Assembly (NCBI RefSeq): GCF_009903625.1
Contig: NZ_CP047569.1
Coordinates: 3,202,501 to 3,266,500, forward strand
Reading direction: 5' to 3'
Origin: Microbulbifer sp. ALW1
GTDB taxonomy: Bacteria > Pseudomonadota > Gammaproteobacteria > Pseudomonadales > Cellvibrionaceae
Length of the DNA: 64,000 nt
Both the position numbers and the translations under genes were made by a program. Within the stretch, counting starts at the first letter, position 1. Each line of letters starts with the position of its first letter. A model generated the notes under the pieces. That model had not been told where the DNA came from. It ran no database searches and saw only the letters and a program-made list of their open reading frames with translations. Shown piece by piece: positions 55,195 to 64,000 of the stretch.

Positions 55195-57087
55195 CTACAT
55201 ACTGTCCAACTCTGCCCAGCGCTCAAAGGCGACTTCCAGCGCCTGCTGCAACTCCGCCAGTTGCTGGAGTTTTGCCTGCACCAAGGCGTTTTCCTGCTGA
55301 TAAAAATCTGGTGCGGCCATCGCTTCCTCCAGTGCCGCAATATCGTTTTCCAGTGTTTCTATCTGCCCTGGCAGGGCGTCCAGCTCCCGCTGCAACTTGT
55401 AACTGAGTTTTTTACTTTTGGCGGCTTTTACCGGCTCTGGCGCTGCACTCACAGATTCCTTTGCAGTGTCTTCCGCTTTGTCTTTCTTGCGCGACTTGAG
55501 CTGCTCTTCCGCGCTCAGGAAACGTCCACCCTGGCGCACGAAGTCCTGATAGCCACCCACGTACTCACGCACTACACCCTCGCCCTCAAAGGCCAGACAG
55601 CTCTCCACGACATTGTCCAGGAAGGCGCGGTCGTGGCTTACCAGCAGTACCGTACCGGGGAAATCGAGCAGCAGCTGCTCCAGCAGTTCCAGGGTTTCTA
55701 CATCCAGGTCATTGGTCGGTTCATCCAGCACCAGAATATTGGCGGGCTGGCTGAACAATTTGGCTAACAGTGCACGGTTGCGCTCACCACCGCTGAGCGC
55801 ACCGACTTTGGTTCTGGCTTTGACACCAGTGAAAAGGAAATCGCTTAGATAGGACATTACGTGCCGACTGCTGCCGCCCACGTCGATGTTTTCGCGCCCC
55901 TCGGCGATGTTATCAATCACCGTCATCTCGGGGTTCAGCACGTCCCGGCGCTGGTCAAAATAGGCAACTTGCTGCTTGGTGCCGAGTCGAATATCACCGG
56001 ACTGGGGCTGTAACTCACCCAGCAACAACCGGATCAGGGTACTTTTGCCAGCACCATTGGGGCCGATAAGACCGACCTTGTCACCGCGCATCAGCGTGAA
56101 ATCCAGGTCGCGGACCAGCGGAATCGTCTCACCCTGCTCATTTTCAAAGCCGAAGGTAACACCCGTCATCTCCGCAACCAGCTTACCGGAGCGCTCACCG
56201 GAATCCAGCGACATCCGCGCCACGCCCTGGCGCTCCCTGCGCGATTGACGCTCCTTGCGCAGCGCCTGCAAAGCCCTTACCCGCCCTTCATTGCGCGTGC
56301 GTCTGGCCTTGATGCCCTGGCGGATCCAGGTCTCTTCCTGTGCCAGTTTTTTATCGAACAGGGCGTCGTTGCGCGCCTCTTCCTCCAGCAACTTTTCCTT
56401 TTCGCTCTGGTAACGGTCAAATCCGCAGTTGAACACCCGCAGTATCCCGCGATCGAGGTCCCACACGGTGTTCGCAAGGCGTTCCGCCAGCGCGCGGTCG
56501 TGGCTGACAAACAACAGCGCCCCGCGATAGCTGCCAAGAAAGTTCTCCAGCCATTCCACGGCGGCAATATCCAGGTGGTTGGTGGGCTCGTCGAGAATCA
56601 GCAAATCCGGCTCGGTGACCAGGGCGCGAGCCAGGGCGGCGCGGCGCTGCCAGCCACCAGATAAATCGGAGACTCGAGCTTCTTCATCCAGGTCCAGGCG
56701 GTCCAGCACGCTGTCAATCTTGGCCAGTAACTCCCAACCGTGGGCGCCTTCAATCTTCGCCTGCAGGTCCGGGTTCTGGTTGTCCCGGTATTCCGCGAGC
56801 CAGCCGCCTACGTCACCGAGGCCTTCCGCTACATAGCGGTACACGGTGTCTGTGCAATCCTCGGGCAATGCCTGGTCCAGGGTGGCGAGGACGATCCCGG
56901 TCTGGCGTATGATCTCACCCTCGTCCGGATCCCCTTTGCCTCCGATGAGGCTCAACAGGCTGGATTTACCCTCCCCGTTCCGGCCCACCAGACAAATACG
57001 ATCTCCGCGCTCAACTTTGGCGTTGACGTGATCCGCCAGCACCTGAACGCCATAGCGTAAACAAACGCCATCCAACTGAAGCAACAT
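55195..57087 (-). CDS. uup: ABC-F ATPase Uup
   Basis: A 630-residue protein with two ABC cassettes and no membrane part. Cassette 1 has GRNGEGKSS, LSGGWQRR and LLILDEPTNHLD; cassette 2 has GPNGAGKST, LSGGERNR and ILVLDEPTNDLD. The linker between them is the charged ABC-F arm. A C-terminal coiled coil (KKLSYKLQRELDALPGQIET onward) defines Uup, which binds DNA and ribosomes. ATG at 57087 (MLLQLDGV) is preferred over one three codons upstream. Confidence 0.93.
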   Translation of the reverse strand: MLLQLDGVCLRYGVQVLADHVNAKVERGDRICLVGRNGEGKSSLLSLIGGKGDPDEGEIIRQTGIVLATLDQALPEDCTDTVYRYVAEGLGDVGGWLAEYRDNQNPDLQAKIEGAHGWELLAKIDSVLDRLDLDEEARVSDLSGGWQRRAALARALVTEPDLLILDEPTNHLDIAAVEWLENFLGSYRGALLFVSHDRALAERLANTVWDLDRGILRVFNCGFDRYQSEKEKLLEEEARNDALFDKKLAQEETWIRQGIKARRTRNEGRVRALQALRKERQSRRERQGVARMSLDSGERSGKLVAEMTGVTFGFENEQGETIPLVRDLDFTLMRGDKVGLIGPNGAGKSTLIRLLLGELQPQSGDIRLGTKQQVAYFDQRRDVLNPEMTVIDNIAEGRENIDVGGSSRHVMSYLSDFLFTGVKARTKVGALSGGERNRALLAKLFSQPANILVLDEPTNDLDVETLELLEQLLLDFPGTVLLVSHDRAFLDNVVESCLAFEGEGVVREYVGGYQDFVRQGGRFLSAEEQLKSRKKDKAEDTAKESVSAAPEPVKAAKSKKLSYKLQRELDALPGQIETLENDIAALEEAMAAPDFYQQENALVQAKLQQLAELQQALEVAFERWAELDSM

Positions 57088-57181
57088 AAATAACAACTAC
57101 AATGGTTTTGGGTGAAAAAGGACATTTTACGCTTTATTCTCCGCCTCACGAATAAGCGATTTCTCAATCGGGTTTTTTAGT

Positions 57182-59260
57182 ATGTCGATTGGCAGCACAG
57201 GACTCGCCGCTCTCCTGTCAGTATGCGCCATAGCCAGCCTCGCGATACCGGGGCTGGCGCGGGCTCAACACACGCCGACGGCCGACGCCGCAGCCCCACA
57301 ACTGGCGGTGGCAGACGTTAAAACGGCACCCGCCAGGCGGAAAAAAGAAAACAAGGATATCAAAGAGGCGGAAGCCGCCGTGGCCCAGCGCGAAAAACTG
57401 CAGCAAGCCAGAATGGCCATCGCCCACAACGATCAGCGGCGCCTGAATCAGCTAAAGAAAGAGCTGAGCGACTACCCCCTACTCCCCTACATCGACTATT
57501 GGGCGATCAGCAAAAACCTTGCGCGCCTGCCCTACGACGATATTGACCGATTCCTTGAAAAATATGACGGCACCGCCATTGGCGACTGGATGCGCGTGCG
57601 GGTACTGCGCGAACTGGGCGGCCGTGAGCGTTTTAGCGCCTACCTGAAGTACTACCGCCCGGAGCAAATCAAGCGCACCCAACTGCGCTGCTACTACGTC
57701 GATGCCCTATCCCGGCACGGTGACAAGCAGCAAGCCTATGAAATGATTGAAGCGCTGTGGACCGTAGGTGCCTCCCAACCCAAAGAGTGTGACCCGGCTT
57801 TCAGCCGCTGGATGAAAGATGGCGGACTCACCCCGGCGCTCGCGTGGAAGCGGCATGCACTATCGGTGCAAGCCGGCAATCTGGACCTCGCTGGCTACAT
57901 CGCCCGCAAACTGGACAAAGGCACTGCAAATCGCGCGGAGCTGATGCGCAATGTGTATCGCAAACCGGAGCAAATCCTCAATTACGACCGTTTTATCAAA
58001 GATGACGCAGAATACCGCGATATCGTCGCCATCGGCCTGAATCGGCTGGCCTCAAGGGAGCCTGACAAAGCCAGCGAGGCCTGGCAACGCTACAGCGCCA
58101 GCTACCTGTTTTCCGATGAAGAGCGAGACAAATTCCTGCGGCACCTGGCCCTGCAGTACGCCCGCCAGGACGACCAGGCAGGCCTGGAGAAGCTGATCAA
58201 GTCCCACCCGAGCTTCTACGATCAACGCACCGCCGAGTGGCTGATCCGGCAGTCTCTCCGGGGAATGGACTGGGCGCAGGTGGAATTCTGGATAGACCAG
58301 CTCCCCAAAGACGACCAGAACCTGGACCGCTGGCTTTACTGGAAAGCCCGCGCCATCAATGAACAGAACACCAAGAAAGATCCCCAGCGCCAGGCACTGG
58401 CCGACAAGCTGTACCAAAAAGCGGCGGCGGAGCGCAGTTATTATGGCTTTCTGGCGTCGGACACCATTGGCAAGGAATACAGTTTTGTAGACCGCCCGGC
58501 GCCGATTACGCCCGAACTGGTCGATGCTGTTGCCAACCGTGCGGATATGCAGCGGGCCAGAGAGTTACAGGCGATTGGTGAGTTTTACCACGCGCGGCGT
58601 GAGTGGGATTACGCCACCGAGAAAATGACCACAGAAGAATTGATGACCGCGGGCAAGATCGCCAGCTCCTGGGGCTGGTATCACAAATCCATTCAGTCCA
58701 TTCTCGCGGCAGACTACCTGGACGACCTGGAGTTGCGCTTCCCGCTGGCGTTTTCTGACATTGTTACCGATGTCGCCAAACGCATGGGCAAGAAAACCGC
58801 TCTGGACTCGTATCTCGTGCTGGCGGTGGCCCGCCAGGAAAGCCATTTCAGCCATGATGCCAAATCCCACGCCGGCGCTATGGGCCTGATGCAGCTACTG
58901 CCCTCGACCGCCGAAGCAACAGCGCGCAAAGCGGGCGTGCCCTACCGGCGCAGCTGGGACCTGCTGAACCCGGATACCAACATCAATCTGGGCGCCTTTT
59001 ACCTGAACTCGTTACTGAACCGCTTCGACAACAACCGCTTCCTTGCCGCAGCCGCCTACAACGCCGGCCCCACGCGGGTGTCCGGCTGGCTCAAGGACAC
59101 GGACAAAAAGCTGCCGTTTGATGTATGGATTGAAACCATTCCCTACAGCGAAACCCGCAAGTATGTGCAGAACGTCTTGTCCTACTCGGTGATTTACGCC
59201 TATCGCAGCGGCGACAAATCAACACTACTGCGGAAAAACGAAGCGGAAGCGCGACTCTGA
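57182..59260 (+). CDS. slt: Soluble lytic murein transglycosylase
   Basis: A 692-residue periplasmic enzyme cutting the glycan strands of peptidoglycan. Signal peptide: LAALLSVCAIASLAIPGLAR, cleavage near residue 29. A long helical superhelix of U-shaped repeats makes up residues 80-480. The goose-lysozyme domain begins ARQESHFSHDAKSHAGAMGL with the catalytic Glu in RQES. MQLLPSTA, AAYNAGPTRV and the final ETRKYVQNVLSYSVIYAYR follow. It is divergent from uup. Confidence 0.95.
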   Translation: MSIGSTGLAALLSVCAIASLAIPGLARAQHTPTADAAAPQLAVADVKTAPARRKKENKDIKEAEAAVAQREKLQQARMAIAHNDQRRLNQLKKELSDYPLLPYIDYWAISKNLARLPYDDIDRFLEKYDGTAIGDWMRVRVLRELGGRERFSAYLKYYRPEQIKRTQLRCYYVDALSRHGDKQQAYEMIEALWTVGASQPKECDPAFSRWMKDGGLTPALAWKRHALSVQAGNLDLAGYIARKLDKGTANRAELMRNVYRKPEQILNYDRFIKDDAEYRDIVAIGLNRLASREPDKASEAWQRYSASYLFSDEERDKFLRHLALQYARQDDQAGLEKLIKSHPSFYDQRTAEWLIRQSLRGMDWAQVEFWIDQLPKDDQNLDRWLYWKARAINEQNTKKDPQRQALADKLYQKAAAERSYYGFLASDTIGKEYSFVDRPAPITPELVDAVANRADMQRARELQAIGEFYHARREWDYATEKMTTEELMTAGKIASSWGWYHKSIQSILAADYLDDLELRFPLAFSDIVTDVAKRMGKKTALDSYLVLAVARQESHFSHDAKSHAGAMGLMQLLPSTAEATARKAGVPYRRSWDLLNPDTNINLGAFYLNSLLNRFDNNRFLAAAAYNAGPTRVSGWLKDTDKKLPFDVWIETIPYSETRKYVQNVLSYSVIYAYRSGDKSTLLRKNEAEARL

Positions 59261-59280
59261 GCCCGGCCCAGCGGCCGGGC
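59261..59280 (+). terminator. GC hairpin after slt
   Basis: GCCCGGCC and GGCCGGGC with loop CAGC begin at the base after the slt stop. There is no T-run, so termination strength is uncertain. Confidence 0.45.
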
Positions 59281-59366
59281 AAATATGAAGGGTATTAAGG
59301 TGGTGAGATGGAGAAATGCAGAGGTGAAGAAATGAATAGGAAAGAAAAAAGTTAAGAATCGGCAGC

Positions 59367-59645
59367 TCAGGCTTTACTGACCCGCTCCCCGAGCCACTGC
59401 TCAAGCTCACTGGCAGTAAACGGCCAGCAGAGCACATCCGTTACATCCCCCAGCCCTACCACTGGGATACTCCAGCCGAATAGGCGAGACAATTCCGCAT
59501 CGTCCGCGATATCCACCGGCACAAGCCGCAACTGGAATGGCTCCAGTAACGGCCAGATTTCCACCTTGGCCTTCTCACACAGACTGCAGCCAAGGGTGGT
59601 ATAGAGAATCAATGTACGATCTGCCACGGGGCTAGCTCCACTCAA
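59367..59645 (-). CDS. Glutaredoxin-like (DUF836) protein
   Basis: A 92-residue thioredoxin-fold protein. LYTTLGCSLCEKAKVEIWPL carries a CxxC redox pair (CSLC) and cis-Pro SIPVVGLG follows. This small class (DUF836) lacks the GSH-binding TVP motif of true glutaredoxins. It is just downstream of the FHA gene, nine bases apart, on the same strand. Confidence 0.85.
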   Translation of the reverse strand: MSGASPVADRTLILYTTLGCSLCEKAKVEIWPLLEPFQLRLVPVDIADDAELSRLFGWSIPVVGLGDVTDVLCWPFTASELEQWLGERVSKA

Positions 59646-59654
59646 TCAGGGGAC

Positions 59655-60545
59655 CTAGAGCATACCCTGCGCCTGGGCCCAGAAATAGCCGGCCACTGCA
59701 GCCCCAGCCACAATCGCGCACACCCAAATCCAGCGGCTCCCGCCGGCAGACTCGGTATAGGCAGGACTCGCCACCGCATGCTGGTAACCGTTATTAGTGG
59801 AACCCGGTGCGCCGCCTATTGCAGGCGCCTTGTCGCTACCCCGAGCCCGCTGTATCGCCTGTCCAAGCGCCGCGCTCTGCTGCGCCGCATCCGGCAATGA
59901 CACGGCCTGACGCACGGTAGTTTTGTCCAGATCGTCGGCCGGGCCCACAACACTGAAGCTGAGGCTGTCAAAGCGCAACTCATCTCCCCGGCGCACTCGG
60001 CTCTCGGTGACCCGCTGATTGTTCAGGAAGGTGCCATTGGCCGATCCCAGGTCCACCACAAACAGCAGGCCTTCACGCACTTCAAGACGTGCGTGCCGAC
60101 GCGACAGGTGGGACATCGCAAAGGTGAGATCGCAATCATCCGAACGCCCTACAACGCTGGTCTCGCGCACCGGAAAGACCCGACCAACAATCGCCGGATG
60201 ATTCGCCCGCAGCGCCCAAGACACATTGGACGCGGCACCCGCCGCCTTCATTCGGGTAATTTTGGGGTCAATCACCGCGAGTGTGCGGCCGCCAAGCTGC
60301 ACCCGGTCATTTCGCTGCAGAGGGCAACTACCCTCGACCGCCTTGCCGTTTACCGACACCTGCCCCTTGCCCGCAAGGTTGTGCAGTACGAGCTCTTCGC
60401 CCTCCACATGGATCTCGGCATGGACTTTGGCGATTGCGGCGTCAGCCAGCGTCAGGTCGCACTGACTGGCCCGGCCGATTGTGACCTTGGGTGCCACCAG
60501 CCACACACTTTGGCTGGCATCTTTCACGTCACAAAGTTTTAGCAT
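59655..60545 (-). CDS. Protein with two FHA domains and a C-terminal membrane anchor
   Basis: A 296-residue protein. FHA 1 covers about 18-90 (VTIGRASQCDLTLADAAIAK, with an atypical KVHAEI); FHA 2 covers about 118-200 and is canonical (SVVGRSDDCDLTF, SRRHARLEV, GSANGTFLNNQRV). FHA domains bind phosphothreonine. A Ser/Ala/Gly-rich linker leads to a single helix, WIWVCAIVAGAAVAGYFW. The gene is divergent from the PP2C phosphatase and the kinase, so it is the probable reader of their signalling. Confidence 0.88.
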   Translation of the reverse strand: MLKLCDVKDASQSVWLVAPKVTIGRASQCDLTLADAAIAKVHAEIHVEGEELVLHNLAGKGQVSVNGKAVEGSCPLQRNDRVQLGGRTLAVIDPKITRMKAAGAASNVSWALRANHPAIVGRVFPVRETSVVGRSDDCDLTFAMSHLSRRHARLEVREGLLFVVDLGSANGTFLNNQRVTESRVRRGDELRFDSLSFSVVGPADDLDKTTVRQAVSLPDAAQQSAALGQAIQRARGSDKAPAIGGAPGSTNNGYQHAVASPAYTESAGGSRWIWVCAIVAGAAVAGYFWAQAQGML

Positions 60546-60840
60546 TGTCTAGGCTTCCTTGATTGCGCGCGACAGCGTACAATTTTTAACCAGAGGCAGT
60601 TTTACGACCCCTGCCGAATCTTTCAGTGAGCCCAAAAGGGCCTTTGGCCCCTTGATATTTGAGGCTCAGGTGCTGGAGAGCGTGCGAAGAAGTTTATCAC
60701 GGGCATTTTCGTTAGCCTGTGATTCGGTTTGCAGCTTACAATGCCCACAGGCTCTAGTATGTGAAGTGTCGGACGCCGCATGGAATTTCGCGGTAGTGCA
60801 CTTTCGACAATAACGACAGGTAACAGGTAGTTGCATACCA
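60546..60840. other. Divergent intergenic region of the phospho-signalling cluster
   Basis: About 295 bases with no gene. It must carry the promoters for the FHA gene and for the phosphatase-kinase pair. No operator palindrome is obvious. Confidence 0.4.
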
Positions 60841-61821
60841 GTGAGTGAAGCCAACGTACGGGAACGCCCCAGTGGCGTGAGCCAACCCGCCGTCAGCGTA
60901 ACGAAGCGCAGTGCGGGAGCCACCCATGCCGGATATCGCCGGGATCAGAACGAGGATGCGTTCTGGGGCGACGAGAGCCGGGGCGTCTGGGTGGTCGCGG
61001 ATGGGCTTGGCGGCCATCAGGCCGGTGAAATTGCCAGCCAGACCGTCGTCGAAGAGATACAGCGTTCCTCTGCCACCGACCGCCATTACGAACAGGCGCT
61101 CAGACGAGCACACGCCCTGCTCGTTGGTGACGAGAACAGCGCAACCGCTATGGGCACCACCGCGGTGGTGGTCGCCGAAGACGGCAATTACTTCCATATA
61201 TTCTGGGTGGGTGACAGCCGGGCTTACCTATGGACACCTGCCAGCGCAGATGCGGTAAATAGCCCTCACAATGACCCTCACCACGCCGGCCAGCACGGAA
61301 CACTCAAACAGCTGACAGTGGATCACTCCTATGTCCAGATGCTGGTAGATTCCGGGGCCATTAACCAGCAGGAAGCCGCCAGTCACCCCAACCGCCACGT
61401 CATTACCCGTTGCATCGGCGGCTCCACTAACCCCAGCCTCGAAATTGATCGTGCCTCTTTTTCCTGGAACCCCGGGCAAAAGCTGCTGCTGTGCAGCGAT
61501 GGACTCAGCAACGATGTGACTGCCGCAGAAATTTGCCAGGTACTCGCCACCAACACTGACAACCAGCGCGCCAGCGAACTGCTGATTGCGGCGGCACTGG
61601 ATGCCGGTGGTCGCGACAACATTACCGTGCAGGTGATCAGCTCCCCAGACAGCGCGAGCGAAGATAAAGATTCCGAAAACCGGAACTCCCGCACACAGCG
61701 CCGGCAACCTACGTCCCGGCAATCCAATCCGTTCGCGGGCACACTTGCTGTGAGAATCGCTACACTTGCGATTGTTTTTTCACTCAGTGTTTACGCAGCC
61801 TGGCAGCTGCTGAACGGATAG
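60841..61821 (+). CDS. PP2C-family Ser/Thr phosphatase
   Basis: A 326-residue metal-dependent phosphatase. The PPM motifs are in order: GYRRDQNEDAFW, GVWVVADGLGGHQAGEIAS, FHIFWVGDSRAYLW, LLLCSDGLSND and GGRDNITVQVI, each giving metal-binding Asp residues. A C-terminal membrane helix (IATLAIVFSLSVYAAWQLL) anchors it. GTG at 60841 is taken as start; AGGTAG lies slightly far upstream. The kinase gene starts 17 bases after its stop, so it probably dephosphorylates the kinase and its targets, like Stp1 or PppA. Confidence 0.92.
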   Translation: MSEANVRERPSGVSQPAVSVTKRSAGATHAGYRRDQNEDAFWGDESRGVWVVADGLGGHQAGEIASQTVVEEIQRSSATDRHYEQALRRAHALLVGDENSATAMGTTAVVVAEDGNYFHIFWVGDSRAYLWTPASADAVNSPHNDPHHAGQHGTLKQLTVDHSYVQMLVDSGAINQQEAASHPNRHVITRCIGGSTNPSLEIDRASFSWNPGQKLLLCSDGLSNDVTAAEICQVLATNTDNQRASELLIAAALDAGGRDNITVQVISSPDSASEDKDSENRNSRTQRRQPTSRQSNPFAGTLAVRIATLAIVFSLSVYAAWQLLNG

Positions 61822-61838
61822 ATTAGGGACAAGCTCGA

Positions 61839-64000
61839 ATGGAAGTTGTCAGCAGCGGCGCCGCCTCGCTGGAGATTCCCGGCTACCAGATCCTGAAGAA
61901 AATCAATCAGGGCGGCATGTCCACGGTTTACCTGGCAACCCAGCGCAGCATGGGCCGCCAGGTGGCACTCAAAGTCATGTCGCCGGTGCTGAATGCGGAT
62001 CCGATTTTCAGCGAGCGCTTCCAGCGTGAGGCCAATATTGTTGGCCAGCTTTCCCACCCCAACATCGTTGCCATTCACGATATTGGCCGCTACCGCAGCC
62101 TCAATTACATCGCCATGGACTACCTCCCTGGCGGCTCCGTTGCCGATGCGCTGACCAAGGGCGCCATAGAGCCATTAGAAGCACTACACATTACCCGCCA
62201 GATCGCCATGGCGCTGGATCACGCCAGCAACAAGGGCTATGTGCACCGGGATCTAAAACCGGAAAATATTCTGTTCCGCGAAGATGGCTCCGCCGTTCTC
62301 ACCGACTTCGGCGTCGCCCGCGCGGTGGCGCGCACCACCCGTATGACCAATACCGGCATGGTTGTTGGCACGCCGCACTATATGAGCCCGGAACAGGCTC
62401 GCGGCGCTGCCGTAGATGGCCGCGCTGACCTCTACAGCCTGGGGGTGGTGTTCTACGAAATGCTCACCAGTGCAGTGCCCTTCCAGGCCGAGGAAGCGGT
62501 CGCCATCGCCATCAAGCACCTGACCGACCCCATTCCCCGCCTGCCCGCCCGCCACTCCCTGTACCAGGGGCTGATCGAGCGATTCCTGGCAAAAGATCCG
62601 GAGCACCGGTTTCAGCGCGGTCTCGATGTGGTGGACGCCATCGACCAGCTGCTCGCGGCACTGGATGGAAAAACGCCCACTTCCACCACCAAGCTGAACA
62701 ATACCTCAGTGCGGGTTTCCAGCCTGTTGCGCGCCCTGCTGATGACGCTTTACGGCACACTCAGCGACCGCCTGAGCGCCGCATGGGCCCGCTGGCGCCA
62801 CCAGCCGCTGCATGAACAGAATCCCCGTGCAGAGCAACAAACCATCATGCGCATTCAACAGGTAATGCAGCAGCAAGTGGCACCGGTAAAACGCCGGTCC
62901 TGGTTATTTGCGGGCATGCTATGCGTGAGTCTGACGCTCGTTTGGGTACTTTTCAGTTTGTTCAGTCAAAAATTCCAGTGGCAGACCGAGCCCGGCCTGG
63001 TCAAAGATGCCGTGGGCATTACCTCGCAAATCCTGTTGCCAGAGCCGGCACCCGCGCCTCAAGAAACCGTCGCGAAAATTCCCGGACCTGTGGTGCCTGC
63101 GCATTCATCCGCGGCAACTGACCACAGCGATACCCTCGCCAACCAGTTGCGCCCCATCCTCAGAACACAGGACACGAGCCGGGAAGCTGACCACGAGGAA
63201 AATGGCCGCGCTGCCGCCACTCAGCCGGCAACGCCCTTATCCGTAGACGCACCCGCCCAAATCACGGACGCGAATACCCCCGGCGCCGCCCCCACAACAG
63301 TCCAGGCAGCCCCCCGGACGCCGGAAGAAACACCAGAAGAAGCGCCACCCAGTTACGCACTGAAGGTTTCTGTGCAGCCCGGCGATGCCCGCATTCGCAT
63401 CATGAACATAGTGCCGCGCTACTCGCCCGGCATCTCGCTGGAACCCGGGCGCTACGATATCGAGGTGAGCAAACCCGGCTACAGCACCCTGCGGCGCTGG
63501 ATCGAAATCGACTCGGCCGACGTTAATCTCGCGGTGCAGCTGGAGCGCAAATACTTCCCCGGCAGAAGCTTTCAGTCTCCGCTGGAGTCCGGAGGCCAGG
63601 GACCAGAGATGGTAGTGGTGTCTCCTGGGAGTTTCACCATGGGCAGTAAAGGTCGCCCGTTTACCAGCCCGGAACACAAAATTACGATCAGCCGCCCCTA
63701 CGCCATCGGCGCCCACGAAATCACCTTCAATGATTACGACCGCTACGCCAAAGCCACGGGGCGCTCTCTGCCCAGCGATGAAAATTGGGGCCGCGGAACC
63801 CGACCAGCAGTCAATGTCAGCTGGCAGGACGCGCGGCGCTACGCCCAGTGGTTAAGTGAACAGACCGGCCAGAAGTACCGGTTGGCCAGTGAAGCAGAGT
63901 GGGAATTTGCCGCGCGTGCCGGTACCAACACGCCCTTCTGGTGGGGCAGCGGCAGCGCCAAAGGCAAGGCTAACTGCCGCCGCGGTTGCGCCAGCGAATT
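61839..64000 (+). CDS. Ser/Thr protein kinase with PEGA and formylglycine-enzyme-like domains (3' end outside window)
   Basis: 720 codons lie inside the window and there is no stop. The kinase domain, about 14-280, has a Gly loop INQGGMSTVYLA, VALKVM, HRDLKPENIL (catalytic Asp), DFG in VLTDFGVARA, and GTPHYMSPEQ. A single membrane helix lies near 355-375 (LFAGMLCVSLTLVWVLFSLF). A Pro/Ala/Thr-rich stretch leads to a PEGA domain near 508-572 (SVQPGDARIRIMNIVP...PGRYDIEVSKPGYSTLRRWI). From about 590 comes a SUMF1/FGE-like domain (PEMVVVSPGSFTMGSKG, then NVSWQDARRYAQWLS and SEAEWEFAARAGTNT). The kinase faces the cytoplasm and PEGA/FGE the periplasm, so it is a likely envelope sensor. Confidence 0.9.
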   Translation, partial: MEVVSSGAASLEIPGYQILKKINQGGMSTVYLATQRSMGRQVALKVMSPVLNADPIFSERFQREANIVGQLSHPNIVAIHDIGRYRSLNYIAMDYLPGGSVADALTKGAIEPLEALHITRQIAMALDHASNKGYVHRDLKPENILFREDGSAVLTDFGVARAVARTTRMTNTGMVVGTPHYMSPEQARGAAVDGRADLYSLGVVFYEMLTSAVPFQAEEAVAIAIKHLTDPIPRLPARHSLYQGLIERFLAKDPEHRFQRGLDVVDAIDQLLAALDGKTPTSTTKLNNTSVRVSSLLRALLMTLYGTLSDRLSAAWARWRHQPLHEQNPRAEQQTIMRIQQVMQQQVAPVKRRSWLFAGMLCVSLTLVWVLFSLFSQKFQWQTEPGLVKDAVGITSQILLPEPAPAPQETVAKIPGPVVPAHSSAATDHSDTLANQLRPILRTQDTSREADHEENGRAAATQPATPLSVDAPAQITDANTPGAAPTTVQAAPRTPEETPEEAPPSYALKVSVQPGDARIRIMNIVPRYSPGISLEPGRYDIEVSKPGYSTLRRWIEIDSADVNLAVQLERKYFPGRSFQSPLESGGQGPEMVVVSPGSFTMGSKGRPFTSPEHKITISRPYAIGAHEITFNDYDRYAKATGRSLPSDENWGRGTRPAVNVSWQDARRYAQWLSEQTGQKYRLASEAEWEFAARAGTNTPFWWGSGSAKGKANCRRGCASE

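Noticed and set aside
1..64000. CRISPR arrays, rRNA and tRNA genes
   Set aside because: No regularly spaced direct repeats, cloverleaf-like sequences with GGTTC-type arms, or rRNA signatures were seen while reading the window.

Overview
The window is a stretch of chromosome from a marine-type gammaproteobacterium. Gene content (sodium-pumping NADH:quinone reductase, acnD-type 2-methylcitrate pathway, alternative oxidase, the nagZ-psrA-lexA-topA order known from Pseudomonas) and sequence style suggest the Cellvibrionales, perhaps Microbulbifer. That placement is inference: no rRNA or tRNA gene is visible.

Positions 1-11,900 are an accessory region. It holds an HExxH metallopeptidase-like protein, a small protein with a C-terminal membrane helix, an Arg-rich lipoprotein, one broken and one intact REP-associated (Y1) transposase with shared short repeats, a 520-residue orphan, and a likely defence block on the minus strand. 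That block comprises a DUF2075-type nuclease-helicase followed by an ATPase/HNH pair resembling Septu (PtuA/PtuB). Much of 4,000-9,600 is visibly richer in A+T than the rest.

Positions 11,938-18,779 form a minus-strand propionate (2-methylcitrate) operon: GntR regulator, prpB, prpC, acnD, prpF. Two palindromic repeats sit between its genes. Next come a DUF2062 membrane protein, lolCDE (lipoprotein release), a membrane alpha/beta hydrolase, a small secreted protein and an alternative oxidase. Positions 26,322-35,466 hold a thioesterase, sthA, and the complete nqrABCDEF-apbE-nqrM set, so NADH/NADPH balance and Na+ pumping lie side by side. A long glyceraldehyde-3-phosphate dehydrogenase with a HexR-like operator is divergent from mfd, whose N-terminal coding appears to contain a 1-base frameshift.

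Positions 41,431-57,087 contain csiV, a DUF819 permease, a cold-shock protein, an MscS channel, nagZ, psrA, a DUF6763 protein, a LOG-family protein, lexA with two SOS boxes, two small conserved genes, topA, a universal stress protein and uup. The right end holds slt and a glutaredoxin-like gene, then a phospho-signalling cluster: an FHA protein divergent from a PP2C phosphatase and a Ser/Thr kinase with PEGA and formylglycine-enzyme-like domains. The kinase is cut by the window edge.
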